Positions 16,205 to 24,251 of a stretch of DNA of 64,000 nucleotides are shown piece after piece. The DNA comes from Myxococcales bacterium (GTDB lineage: Bacteria; Myxococcota_A; UBA796; GCA-2862545). Numbering within the stretch: the stretch's first letter is position 1; each line of letters starts with the position of its first letter. Location: assembly GCA_019634415.1 (NCBI GenBank), contig JAHQVJ010000252.1, positions 1 through 64,000 of the forward strand, given 5' to 3'. The position numbers and the translations under genes are program-made. The notes below the pieces were generated by a model that did no database searches, was not told where the DNA came from, and saw nothing but the letters and a program-made list of their open reading frames with translations.

Positions 16205-16286
16205 GTGATCAGACTCGAGCCAGCTTCGCTGCCCCTGTACTGATTGGCTGCGAGCTTCGCTCGCAGCTGATCAGCGAAGCTGGCGC
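16205..16286 (+). repeat. Palindromic intergenic element, copy A
   Basis: One of three related elements of about 80 bp. It begins GTGATCAGACTCGAGCCAGC and contains a 9-bp stem with a 3-base loop (GCTGCGAGC-TTC-GCTCGCAGC, 16248-16268), then TGATCA. The outer arms GCCAGCTTCGCTG and CAGCGAAGCTGGC form a second inverted repeat. It lies at the 3' end of the royal-jelly-type gene, whose TGA stop is inside the TGATCA. It is followed, in that gene's direction, by the crotonase gene. Confidence 0.75.
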
Positions 16287-17434
16287 GGGTTTTTCCAATC
16301 CGGTCGCGGAATCTCGATGAGCTGGTAGGGGCCAGCGGCTTGCAGGGCCTGCCGCGACGGGGGCTGCAGGGTCTGGCGCAGGTACGCGGGAATGGCGCTG
16401 TCTGTGAGCCAGATGCTGCCGCTCGGGCCCACCTCCACGCTGTCCGCCCACACGATGGAGGGGTGCGCCAGCACGCGGCTGCGCTGGCCCGTCTCGCTGA
16501 TCCGCACCAAGCCCCCTCGCTCCACGTCGGTGAGCAGCACGTCACCGTTGCGATCCGTGGCGATGCCGTCGGACTGCGGCTTGTCGCCCACGGCCTCGAT
16601 GGCCTGCGCCAGGCGGGCATCCGAGACGGTCGGATCCAGCAGCAGCGGCGCAGGCACGCGGAACAGCGTGTCGTGGGACATGGTGGCGTAGTACAGCCAG
16701 CGCCCGTCTCGGCTGAAGGTGATCCCGTCCACCCCCACGGCAAACGTCAGCAGCCCGAAACCCACGGCGTGCTTTGCGCCGTCGTAGCGGCGGATGTACC
16801 AGTCCTGGGGATCGAGGCTGTCGTGGCGAAGGGTGCGCACCACCTGCCTCGCCTCGATGTCGAACACCACGAGCTGACCCGGCGTGAAGCGGAAGGCCCC
16901 GGTGTCGGCGAGGATCAGATGGCGTCCGTCGGGGCTCGTCCGCAGATCCTGCGCGAAGCGGGCCTGCCCGTCGGGCAGGGAGTGGTCCAGCAGCAGATCG
17001 CCACTGGCCAGCTCGAAGGCCAGCAGCCGTGTGGCGCTCCGATCGAGGGTGGCGGGCTCGACGACCCAGAGGCGCCCGTGGTCGTCGGCGTGCAGGCCGA
17101 AGGGGGCCACGAACAGATCCTGGTCGGCTTCGCTGGGCCAAGGACGCGGCGTTCCGTCCACCAGCTCGAACACGTGGGGCAGGCCGAAGCGCCGCGGTGC
17201 AGCGAAGGGGTGGGTGTCGAAGAACACCCGACCCGAGGGGGCTACGGTCACGCAGCCTGGCGGCATGTCCAGCGACACCCGCTGCACGACCGACCACGGG
17301 ATGGCGGGATCTGCATCGTCGAGGGGGAAGGGCTGCCCGCCGCCGTACAGCAGCTTGGCGATCGCCAGTACTCCGATCAGCACGACGCCCGACGTGCCCA
17401 CCACTCCTCCGACGACGTGTCTCCACCTCACCAT
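16271..17434 (-). CDS. Major royal jelly / yellow-type secreted beta-propeller protein
   Basis: The 387-residue protein has one N-terminal membrane segment or uncleaved signal (VVGGVVGTSGVVLIGVLAIA). A domain resembling the major royal jelly protein/yellow six-bladed propeller follows: GCVTVAPSGRVFFDTHPFAA, FGLHADDHGRLWVVEP, GRHLILADTGAF, GITFSRDGRWLYYATMSHDT, PQSDGIATDRNGDVLLTDVE, then IVWADSVEVGPSGSIWLTDS. Propellers of this type bind small ligands or act as lactonases. AGGAGG seven bases before the ATG fixes the start. The gene is divergent from a LysR regulator that probably controls it. The stop codon lies inside a repeat element. Confidence 0.8.
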   Translation of the reverse strand: MVRWRHVVGGVVGTSGVVLIGVLAIAKLLYGGGQPFPLDDADPAIPWSVVQRVSLDMPPGCVTVAPSGRVFFDTHPFAAPRRFGLPHVFELVDGTPRPWPSEADQDLFVAPFGLHADDHGRLWVVEPATLDRSATRLLAFELASGDLLLDHSLPDGQARFAQDLRTSPDGRHLILADTGAFRFTPGQLVVFDIEARQVVRTLRHDSLDPQDWYIRRYDGAKHAVGFGLLTFAVGVDGITFSRDGRWLYYATMSHDTLFRVPAPLLLDPTVSDARLAQAIEAVGDKPQSDGIATDRNGDVLLTDVERGGLVRISETGQRSRVLAHPSIVWADSVEVGPSGSIWLTDSAIPAYLRQTLQPPSRQALQAAGPYQLIEIPRPDWKNPRQLR

Positions 17435-17470
17435 GCGTGCCTCCTGGATGCTCATGGCGGATGGATGCTC

Positions 17471-17506
17471 GTGCATCAACTGCAATATGTGCACTGCATC
17501 ATGCAC
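17471..17506. promoter_or_regulatory. Candidate LysR operator with repeated TGCA boxes
   Basis: Between the divergent royal-jelly-type and LysR genes lies GTGCAT (17471-17476), an inverted ATGCAC (17501-17506) and a central GTGCAC (17489-17494), with a further TGCA between. Such dyads are typical of LysR-type binding sites. It overlaps the probable LysR start region, which suggests autorepression. The sequence symmetry is direct; the binding is inferred. Confidence 0.45.
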
Positions 17507-18442
17507 GATATCGAATGGGCTGGCGCAGCCCTGCGCGGTCACGACCTCAACCTGCTCGTCGTGTTGCTGGCGCTGCTCGAAGCCCGCAGCGTGACGGCCG
17601 CCGCGAAGCGGGTGAGCCTGAGCCCGTCGGCCACCAGTCATGCGTTGTCGCGGCTGCGCGCGGCCTTCGACGATCCGCTCTTGGTCCGGCAGGGTGCAGC
17701 CATGGTGCCGACCCCGCGGGGAGAGGTGCTCGCACCCTTGCTGCGCGAGGTGCTTGCTGGAGTGGGGGGCCTGTACCAGCAGCAGGTGGCTTTCGATCCC
17801 GAGCACAGCCGTCGGCGATTCACGGTGGCGGCAGCGGATCTGGCGGCACCGCTGGTGCCAGGCGTGATGCAGGCCGTCGCGAGGCAGGCACCGGAGGTAT
17901 CGCTGTCGTGGGTCGGGCCATTGGCGAGGCCAGATGCCCTGGCCACGGGGCAAGTGGACGTAGCGCTGCGGGCTGCGCCGAGCCGACCGGACGCGGCATG
18001 GGTCGCCGAGCGTGTGGGCGCGGTGCGGTTCGCCGTGTTCAGCCGTTCCGATCATCCCTTCGTGCAGCGGCCCGATCGGGCCACCTGGTGTGCACATCCC
18101 CACGTGCTCGTGTCCACGCCGCATCCGGGGCCGGGATTCGTGGCGGAGGTGGTGTCTGCCATGGGACTCACCCGCAGGGTGGGGCTGGTGGTGCCGACCT
18201 TCCTGCTCGCACTGCACACGGTGGCCGAGGCGCCCCTTCTCTTCACGGCGCCCGACGCCCTGGCGCGACCGACGGCCCGCACCCTCGGGCTGGTGGCGAC
18301 CACCCTTCCGCTGGACGTGGGGGAGGTAGCGGTGGAGGTGGCCTGGCACCGGCGCGTGGATGCCGATCCTGGGCACCGTTGGTTTCGCGCGCTGCTCGGC
18401 GACGTGGTGCGACGGGCCTTACACGCACCGTCGAGCCGCTGA
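17501..18442 (+). CDS. LysR-family transcriptional regulator
   Basis: The 313-residue protein has the LysR winged helix at residues 14-72 (HDLNLLVVLLALLEARSVTA, AAKRVSLSPSATSHALSRLR, DDPLLVRQGAAMVPTPRGE). The periplasmic-binding-protein-like effector domain follows (FTVAAADLAAPLVPGVMQAV and onward). The length is typical. In-frame ATG at 17465 and GTG at 17471 are alternative starts; none has a strong ribosome-binding site, and 17501 gives the usual short lead. The divergent propeller gene, 66 bp away, is the likely target. The effector is unknown. Confidence 0.88.
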   Translation: MHDIEWAGAALRGHDLNLLVVLLALLEARSVTAAAKRVSLSPSATSHALSRLRAAFDDPLLVRQGAAMVPTPRGEVLAPLLREVLAGVGGLYQQQVAFDPEHSRRRFTVAAADLAAPLVPGVMQAVARQAPEVSLSWVGPLARPDALATGQVDVALRAAPSRPDAAWVAERVGAVRFAVFSRSDHPFVQRPDRATWCAHPHVLVSTPHPGPGFVAEVVSAMGLTRRVGLVVPTFLLALHTVAEAPLLFTAPDALARPTARTLGLVATTLPLDVGEVAVEVAWHRRVDADPGHRWFRALLGDVVRRALHAPSSR

Positions 18443-18529
18443 CGGTCTCTGACGGTCGAAGACCAAGCCGCTACGGGGCGTTCGAGCACGTCCAGGTACT
18501 CCACAGGAGCGTCGACCTTGGAGGTGAGC

Positions 18530-19258
18530 ATGCGTCGTTTGGTTTCGCACAGTTCGTGGCTGGTCTGTCTGGGGGGAGTGCTGTTCGCCTGCGAGCCGCA
18601 GGAGACGTCTTCGGTGACCGACGGGCAGCCGACGGACACGCCGGGCACGACGGACGGAACGGATCCGGGCACGTCTGGACCCACGGAGTACCGAGGCGAG
18701 GTCTGGGCCGACAACTGGTCGTCGATGTACGTCGACGGTGAGCTGGTGATGGAGGACTCCGTCTCCATCACCACCGAGCGGAGCTTCAACGAGGAGATCT
18801 TCACGTTCACGGCTCAGCGGCCCTTCACCATCGCAGCGAAGCTGCAGGACTATCGAGAGAACGACAGCGGGCTCGAGTACATCGGGGAGCCCAACCAGCA
18901 GATGGGGGACGGCGGCTACATCGCCCAGATCATCGACACCCGCACTGACGAGGTGGTGGCAGTGACAAGCTCGGACTGGCGCTGCACGGTGATCCACAAG
19001 GCTCCGCTGGACAAGTCCTGCGAGAACGCAGCAGATCCGCTGTCGGAGTGCACCTGGGAGATCCTCGAGGAGCCCGATGGGTGGACCGAGGCAGGCTTCG
19101 ATGACTCCGCCTGGTCGGCTGCCACCGAGTACAGCGAGGCCGAGGTCAGCCCGCGCATGGGGTACGACGTGGTGGACTGGGATGCGAGTGCCCAGCTCAT
19201 CTGGGGCGACGATCTCGAGTCCGACAACGAGGTGCTCTGCCGCTGGACGGTGAACTGA
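18530..19258 (+). CDS. Lipoprotein, first of a three-lipoprotein operon
   Basis: The 242-residue protein starts at an ATG preceded by GGAGGTGAGC. It has a signal peptide with lipobox GVLFAC, then a Thr/Asp/Gly linker. The body contains FTFTAQRPFTIAAKLQDYRE and DGWTEAGFDDSAWSAATEYS, the latter a pattern seen in galactose-binding-like sandwiches. It is predicted to be anchored outside the cell membrane. Its TGA overlaps the next ATG by one base (TGATG), so it is coupled to the YHYH gene. The function is unknown; a ligand-binding role is inferred. Confidence 0.75.
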   Translation: MRRLVSHSSWLVCLGGVLFACEPQETSSVTDGQPTDTPGTTDGTDPGTSGPTEYRGEVWADNWSSMYVDGELVMEDSVSITTERSFNEEIFTFTAQRPFTIAAKLQDYRENDSGLEYIGEPNQQMGDGGYIAQIIDTRTDEVVAVTSSDWRCTVIHKAPLDKSCENAADPLSECTWEILEEPDGWTEAGFDDSAWSAATEYSEAEVSPRMGYDVVDWDASAQLIWGDDLESDNEVLCRWTVN

Positions 19259-20751
19259 TGCGGCGGGCGACCTTGGCGCTGGCGCTGATGTGGGGGTGCG
19301 GCGGAGACGACGGCAAGACCGACGACGAGACGACCCCGGCGTCCACGGGGGACACGGGTGTGGTGGACGTGGTGGAGTCCACGTGCTCGGGGTGGGATCT
19401 GCTCACCGCCATGCATCCCGACGTCACCTTCGACGATCTGGAGCCCTGCACCACGGACGCGGGCCTCACCATCGAGGCGAGCCTGATGTCGTTCGGGGAC
19501 CTCACCATCACCGGCGACTCGGTGGTGGGGGCCGACGGGTCGAACGTGGCAACGCCCTGCGTGGAGGTGCTGTGTGACGACGACTACGCCTACATCGCGT
19601 CGAACGCGATGCCCCACTACAACCCCATGGCCGAGCCCATCTTCGACACCACCCCCACGCCCATCGTGCATCGGGTGCCCCTCGAGCCGGCAGACAACGA
19701 CGCCTCCGTCGCCACCGACGACTGGAACGACGTGCAGGGCTGCGACATCGCGCTCAGCAACGCCGTGGGCAACATCACCCCCGAGTACCCACCGTCGGAC
19801 CACTGCTACTACATCTCCGAGGATGGGACCTACAGCACGGGTGAGCTGCACATCGCCGACGGCGACGAGGTGGTGCACAAGGTGCTCTGCTACGGGCAGA
19901 CCGGGTCGGTGATCACGGGGATCCCCACCTTCGCGCCCTGTGAGGAGGCACGACCCGATCCCTTCGGCTCCCCGCTGCTCTCCACCTGGGCGGATCAGGA
20001 GACGCTGTTCGTGGACCTGTGCGGCACGCACCCTGCGGCCATCACGCACAACCACTGGCTCAACGAGGAGTGTCTGGCCACCGACGAGGAAGGCGCACCC
20101 GTCAACAGCTACGCCACGGGCGCTGCTGCCTTCGACATCGAGTCGATGGACGCAGCCACCTGCACTGGACCGTCCCAGATCTTGGGGTGGTCCTACGACG
20201 GACATCCCATCATGGGCTCGTGTCTGTGCATGGAGCGCGACGCCGACGGAGTCTGCACCGACGTCCGGCGAGCGCGCAGCGGCTACGTGTACGCCGGCCT
20301 CGCGCGCTGGTCCGACGAGGCGAGCGCCGATCCGAACCTCGATCCCACCGCGGTGGATGCCACCTACTTCGGCGACGAGCTCACGGCCTGCGAGACCCAG
20401 GCGGACTGCTGCGCCAACGGCGACCGCGACTGTCGACTGTACTGTCATCCGCTGCTCGTGGAGGACGGCGCTGGCGGTGTGGTCATGGACTCCGTGTGTG
20501 CCACCCCCGACTACAGCTGGTGTGGTCACGACTACGTGGAGCACGCCGATCCCGCGGAGGAGGTGGGCTACGTCTACCTGGACCGCTGCAACGGGGTCGA
20601 GACCGCCGACGGCTACGTGTACGCGGGCACGACCACGTTCCCCTACGTGAACGCCTGCTACCGGGATGCGCCCACCGACTCCGCCACCGATCCGACCTAC
20701 ATCTACCTCGACGTGGGAGCAGGCCCGGGAGGCGGTGGTGGCCCCCCTTAG
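19258..20751 (+). CDS. YHYH-domain lipoprotein
   Basis: The 497-residue protein begins MRRATLALALMWGCGG, a short lipoprotein signal, then an acidic Thr-rich linker. Central segments match the YHYH domain, a family of exported proteins of unknown function found in bacteria and marine organisms: HRVPLEPADN, HCYYISEDGTY, the GWSYDGHPIMGSC motif, ARSGYVYAGLARW, CRLYCHPLLVEDG, DRCNGVETADGYVYAGTTTF and PYVNACYRDAP. Many cysteines suggest disulfides. It ends in a Gly/Pro tail and overlaps the next gene by 14 bp. Start and stop overlaps place it in the middle of a coupled operon. Confidence 0.85.
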   Translation: MRRATLALALMWGCGGDDGKTDDETTPASTGDTGVVDVVESTCSGWDLLTAMHPDVTFDDLEPCTTDAGLTIEASLMSFGDLTITGDSVVGADGSNVATPCVEVLCDDDYAYIASNAMPHYNPMAEPIFDTTPTPIVHRVPLEPADNDASVATDDWNDVQGCDIALSNAVGNITPEYPPSDHCYYISEDGTYSTGELHIADGDEVVHKVLCYGQTGSVITGIPTFAPCEEARPDPFGSPLLSTWADQETLFVDLCGTHPAAITHNHWLNEECLATDEEGAPVNSYATGAAAFDIESMDAATCTGPSQILGWSYDGHPIMGSCLCMERDADGVCTDVRRARSGYVYAGLARWSDEASADPNLDPTAVDATYFGDELTACETQADCCANGDRDCRLYCHPLLVEDGAGGVVMDSVCATPDYSWCGHDYVEHADPAEEVGYVYLDRCNGVETADGYVYAGTTTFPYVNACYRDAPTDSATDPTYIYLDVGAGPGGGGGPP

Positions 20752-21469
20752 GACCGGCCTGATCGCGCTGGCGGCCTGGGGCTGCGACGACGCTGTGTCG
20801 TCGTGGCCCGAGGTGCCTGCGGGCGACGACACGGGGTCTGTGGCCGAGGTGGCAATGTCCCTCGAGGCCAGCGAGATCACCTACACCCTGTCGCACGACT
20901 GGTCTGGCACCGAGGACGTGGGCTCGGCGCGCGTCGTCACCAACGACCTCGGGGTTCGCTTCGGGGTGGTGCAGGCAGTCCTGGCCACCACGAGCCTGGA
21001 GATGGTGCCCTGCGAGGTGTCGGATCCGCTGCTGCGCCACGGCAGCGGTGACCACGACGTGAGCCATCTGTTGCCGGACACCCTGGTGGATCTGCTGGGG
21101 CCGGACACGACCTTTCGCCCCGTGCCCTCGAGCGAGCAGCCCTACTGCGCGGTCGTGGAGGTGCTGGGTCCGGTGGGTGAGGAAGGGGTCGTGGTGCGTT
21201 TCTCGGGCTGGTTCGAGCTACCCGGGGATGACACGCGCACGGCGCTGCTGGCTCAGGCTCCGGTGCCGCTGTCGGGGATCCACCTCCCTGCGGCGGGCAG
21301 CGGGCCGGGCGATGCGGAGATGCCAGCGGAGGTGGTGATCACACGCCACCTGGCGACGGCCTTCGACGGGATCGATCCGGCCGTGGAGTCGGAGCTGGAC
21401 GTGGCCTACTCTTTCGGTTGGAACGTGGTGTGGGGGACGACGGCGGCCTGGCACGAGCCACTCTTGTGA
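20738..21469 (+). CDS. Lipoprotein of unknown function, third in the operon
   Basis: The 243-residue protein starts at a GTG with GGAGG five bases upstream, inside the end of the YHYH gene. The signal MAPLRTGLIALAAWGCDD has a WGC lipobox. The mature part is beta-rich with two cysteines (VPCEVSDP and QPYCAVVEVLG), then VVVRFSGWFELPGDD and VVITRHLATAFDGID. The family is not recognised. Co-occurrence with a YHYH protein and another lipoprotein suggests a joint envelope function. The next gene on the same strand begins 77 bp away and has a different base composition, so the operon probably ends here. Confidence 0.7.
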   Translation: MAPLRTGLIALAAWGCDDAVSSWPEVPAGDDTGSVAEVAMSLEASEITYTLSHDWSGTEDVGSARVVTNDLGVRFGVVQAVLATTSLEMVPCEVSDPLLRHGSGDHDVSHLLPDTLVDLLGPDTTFRPVPSSEQPYCAVVEVLGPVGEEGVVVRFSGWFELPGDDTRTALLAQAPVPLSGIHLPAAGSGPGDAEMPAEVVITRHLATAFDGIDPAVESELDVAYSFGWNVVWGTTAAWHEPLL

Positions 21470-21546
21470 CGCAAATTGCGGCTCGCTTGCGGGTTTGTGG
21501 GTTACACTAAATCGCCACTGGCTTGTTGTGGAGCCAAGGGGGATTT

Positions 21547-23040
21547 GTGCCTGCGACACTCACCATGGTCACCGGCACGGATGGTCGGGTCGAAGACCCG
21601 AGCGACGTCGACGACTTCTTCGCCTCGCTGCGGCAACGAGACGTACCCTCCACCTTGGTGGTGCACCTGCACGGCGGCTTGGTCAACGAAAGCGATGGCC
21701 GCGCGATCGCCGAGTCCATCGAGCCTGTCTACTCCGCTGCCGAGGCCGACAGCATCTTCGTGGTGTGGAAGACGGGGCCGTTCGAGATCCTTCGGAACAA
21801 CCTCCACGAGGTGTTGAGCGAGCGGCTCTTCCGGCAGGTTGCGACGAAGCTGCTTCGATGGGTCGCGGGGCGCCTGTCACAGAGCGACGGCGACAAGGCG
21901 GTGTTTGCGTCACCATTGCCCGACGCAGGGCTGTTCGACGACGCGGGGAGGTTGCTCGACTTCGGCGAGGCGGAGCGGGCGGCAGAGGGTGCGCCCGCCG
22001 TCTCCGACGCCGAGCTCGCCGCCTTCGAGGCCGACGTGCGGAGCGACCTGTCGCTCCGGCGTCGCTTCCTGGCCGCAGCTGCTTCCACCGACGCTCCCGA
22101 CGCCGAGCCCGGGGAGCGGGCCAAGGCGATCGGCGAGGAGCCCGTACCGACGAAGCTCGACCGGCACATCCTCGATCTCGTCAGCGATGGTGCCGACGGG
22201 AGCAAGGGTCTCTTTCCCGGCTGGTTCGAGGTCGTGGCTGCCATCTCGAAGATCTTCGTCCGTGTGCTGAGCCGGTTCTCGCGAGGTCGTGGCCACGGGC
22301 TCGCCTGCACCATCACGGAAGAGGTCTGCCGATCGCTGTACGTCGACCACGTCGGTGTTCTTCTGTGGGAGACGATCAAGAAGGAGTCCGCGGACGCGTT
22401 CGTGGCTGCAGATCGTGGCGGCGCTCGCATCGTGAACGGAGTCGCCGGGCTCGCGGCCACTGGACACACGCCTCGCCTGGTGGTCGTCGGCCACAGCGCT
22501 GGAGGGGTCTATGTGTGCCACCTCCTGAAGCATCTGCAGCAACGACGCGACGCGGGAACGCTGCCCGATTCCCTCGACGTCGAGGTCTTGCTGCTGGCCC
22601 CAGCGTGCACGCATGCGCTGTTCGCCAGCGTGATGGGAGCGGAGGTGCTGCGCGAGATCCGGGTGTTCAACCTATCGGACGAGCGCGAATCCACGGACTC
22701 TATCCTGACGGGGACGCCCGTCCGATGGCTCTATCCACGCTCGCTGCTCTACCTGGTGTCCGGGCTGGCGGAGGAGGAGGTGGACTCGCCCCTCCTCGGC
22801 ATGATGCGCTTCCTGCAGGCCAAGAAGGCAGATGGCACCTTTCGCTTCGACGGTGACGCCACGACGATGATTCGCGCGTTGCTGGGCACACAGGGGACGG
22901 ACAATCCACGGCTCGTGGTGGCCGCCGAGTCCGATGGGGCACAGCAGGCCAGTACGTCGAAGACTCATGGCGGGTTCGACGAGGACGGTCCCACGCTCCA
23001 GAGCATCGCCCACGTGCTGTCGGAGGGATGGCAGCTGTGA
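21547..23040 (+). CDS. Alpha/beta-hydrolase (lipase-like), first gene of the caspase operon
   Basis: The 497-residue protein shows an alpha/beta-hydrolase core split by a long insert. STLVVHLHGGLVNESDGRAI near residue 35 gives the oxyanion-type HGG. The nucleophile elbow LVVVGHSAGGVYVCHLLKHL lies near residue 310, with Ser in GHSAGG. A later strand, DVEVLLLAPACTHALFASVM, follows. The insert (about 100-280) is helical and acidic. GTG at 21547 is preceded by AAGGGGGA and preferred over an upstream TTG. No signal peptide is seen, so it is cytoplasmic. The substrate could be lipid or ester. It overlaps the caspase-like gene by four bases, which suggests joint action. Confidence 0.75.
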   Translation: MPATLTMVTGTDGRVEDPSDVDDFFASLRQRDVPSTLVVHLHGGLVNESDGRAIAESIEPVYSAAEADSIFVVWKTGPFEILRNNLHEVLSERLFRQVATKLLRWVAGRLSQSDGDKAVFASPLPDAGLFDDAGRLLDFGEAERAAEGAPAVSDAELAAFEADVRSDLSLRRRFLAAAASTDAPDAEPGERAKAIGEEPVPTKLDRHILDLVSDGADGSKGLFPGWFEVVAAISKIFVRVLSRFSRGRGHGLACTITEEVCRSLYVDHVGVLLWETIKKESADAFVAADRGGARIVNGVAGLAATGHTPRLVVVGHSAGGVYVCHLLKHLQQRRDAGTLPDSLDVEVLLLAPACTHALFASVMGAEVLREIRVFNLSDERESTDSILTGTPVRWLYPRSLLYLVSGLAEEEVDSPLLGMMRFLQAKKADGTFRFDGDATTMIRALLGTQGTDNPRLVVAAESDGAQQASTSKTHGGFDEDGPTLQSIAHVLSEGWQL

Positions 23041-24251
23041 AGGACTACACCTACGTGCTCGCCGTCGGTGTGAGCACCTACGAACAGTGGCCCAAGGCGA
23101 ACCTGAGGTTCCCCGCTCGGGACGCGTCGCAGTTCGCGGCGTGGGGGAAGGAGGCGCTGCAGATCCCCGACGAGCAGAGCGTCGTGCTCGCTTCCGGACT
23201 CTCCGATCGTCCCGATCTCGCAGGTGTGAACAAGGCCCTCGGCAAGAGCATCCGAGGTATCGAGGAAGCGCTGGACGATGCCCTCGACAGCGTCGAGAGG
23301 AAGAGCATCCGGGATGCCTCGCGGTTGTTCATGTTCTTCTCGGGGCACGGGATGGCGGGTGCCAATCAGGAAGTCCTGATGCTCACGGCTGAGGCCGAGC
23401 CGGACTCGCTGGTGAACCTCGGTGCCCAGACCTACATCCGACATCTTCGAACCAACGGTTGGTTCCAGAACGTCTGGTTGTTCGCCGACTGCTGCCGTTC
23501 CCTCGCGCCCGGCTCCCTGAGCGCGGGGGCTCCCTTCGTGGTTGGGCAGGCGAACCCGCTGTCAGACGCAGCAGCGACCGCGGTGTTCAGCACCATCCAC
23601 GGCCTCAAGTCGTTCGAAGAGACGAGCCCCGAGGAGTTGGCGGCCCAGCACGGGCACTTCACCCGGGCGCTGCTGGAGGGGCTCTGGGGAGCAGCGGCGG
23701 ATCCGGCCACGGGTGAGGTCACCTGGGAGAGCCTTCGCGACTGGTTGGAGCCGCGGGTGGAGGTGCTCTCCGACAACAAGCAGGAGGTTCGACCGGAGGG
23801 AGATCAGCGCTCGGCGCATGTCGAGGCCGTGCTGACGACGGTGGCCTGTGTGCGGGCCCAGGCGAAGCACCTCCGGGACCCCTTCCGCGAGGCGATGCTC
23901 TTCTACCTCGGCTACGCCACCCGCAAGGATGCAACCGTCCGCGAAGCGGTGGACGAAGCACGATCCATCGCCTTTGCTGCTCTGGAGCTGCACGGCGATG
24001 CGGTGCCGCTCGGCGAGAACCCGTTCGTGCACCAAGACAACTTTCCGAGGACCGAGCTGACGGTCGTGTTCCCCGATGGGACGCAGGGTGAGCTCGTCAT
24101 CGAGGCGCCGGACGGGGCGTCGTCCCGCCATCCGCTGGTCGATGCGACGGTAACGGTCGAGCGGATTCGAGGTCCCGTGTTCCTGAGCTTCGAGGACAGC
24201 GAGCCACGCCGTGTCGCGCTCGACGACGAGGTGGTCGATGTTTCCTGGTGA
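23037..24251 (+). CDS. Caspase-like (peptidase C14) protein
   Basis: The 404-residue protein opens KDYTYVLAVGVSTYEQWPKA, then the caspase catalytic pair: His104 in FMFFSGHGMAG and Cys153 in LFADCCRSLAPG, with strands between. This is the C14 family layout: bacterial orthocaspases/metacaspases cleave after basic residues and often act in stress or phage-triggered death. The C-terminal third (about 260-404) is a helical then beta-rich extension with no recognised family. GTG at 23037 overlaps the previous stop (GTGA), with GGAGGG about ten bases upstream. The ATG at 23028 is too close to that site. It is the second gene of four coupled genes. Substrates are unknown. Confidence 0.85.
   Translation: MKDYTYVLAVGVSTYEQWPKANLRFPARDASQFAAWGKEALQIPDEQSVVLASGLSDRPDLAGVNKALGKSIRGIEEALDDALDSVERKSIRDASRLFMFFSGHGMAGANQEVLMLTAEAEPDSLVNLGAQTYIRHLRTNGWFQNVWLFADCCRSLAPGSLSAGAPFVVGQANPLSDAAATAVFSTIHGLKSFEETSPEELAAQHGHFTRALLEGLWGAAADPATGEVTWESLRDWLEPRVEVLSDNKQEVRPEGDQRSAHVEAVLTTVACVRAQAKHLRDPFREAMLFYLGYATRKDATVREAVDEARSIAFAALELHGDAVPLGENPFVHQDNFPRTELTVVFPDGTQGELVIEAPDGASSRHPLVDATVTVERIRGPVFLSFEDSEPRRVALDDEVVDVSW

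Noticed and set aside
21476..21508. Sigma-70 promoter before the caspase operon (TTGCGG with TACACT)
   Set aside because: TACACT at 21503-21508 is a fair -10 box, but the TTGCGG boxes are 21 or 10 bp away, outside normal spacing. The promoter cannot be assigned.
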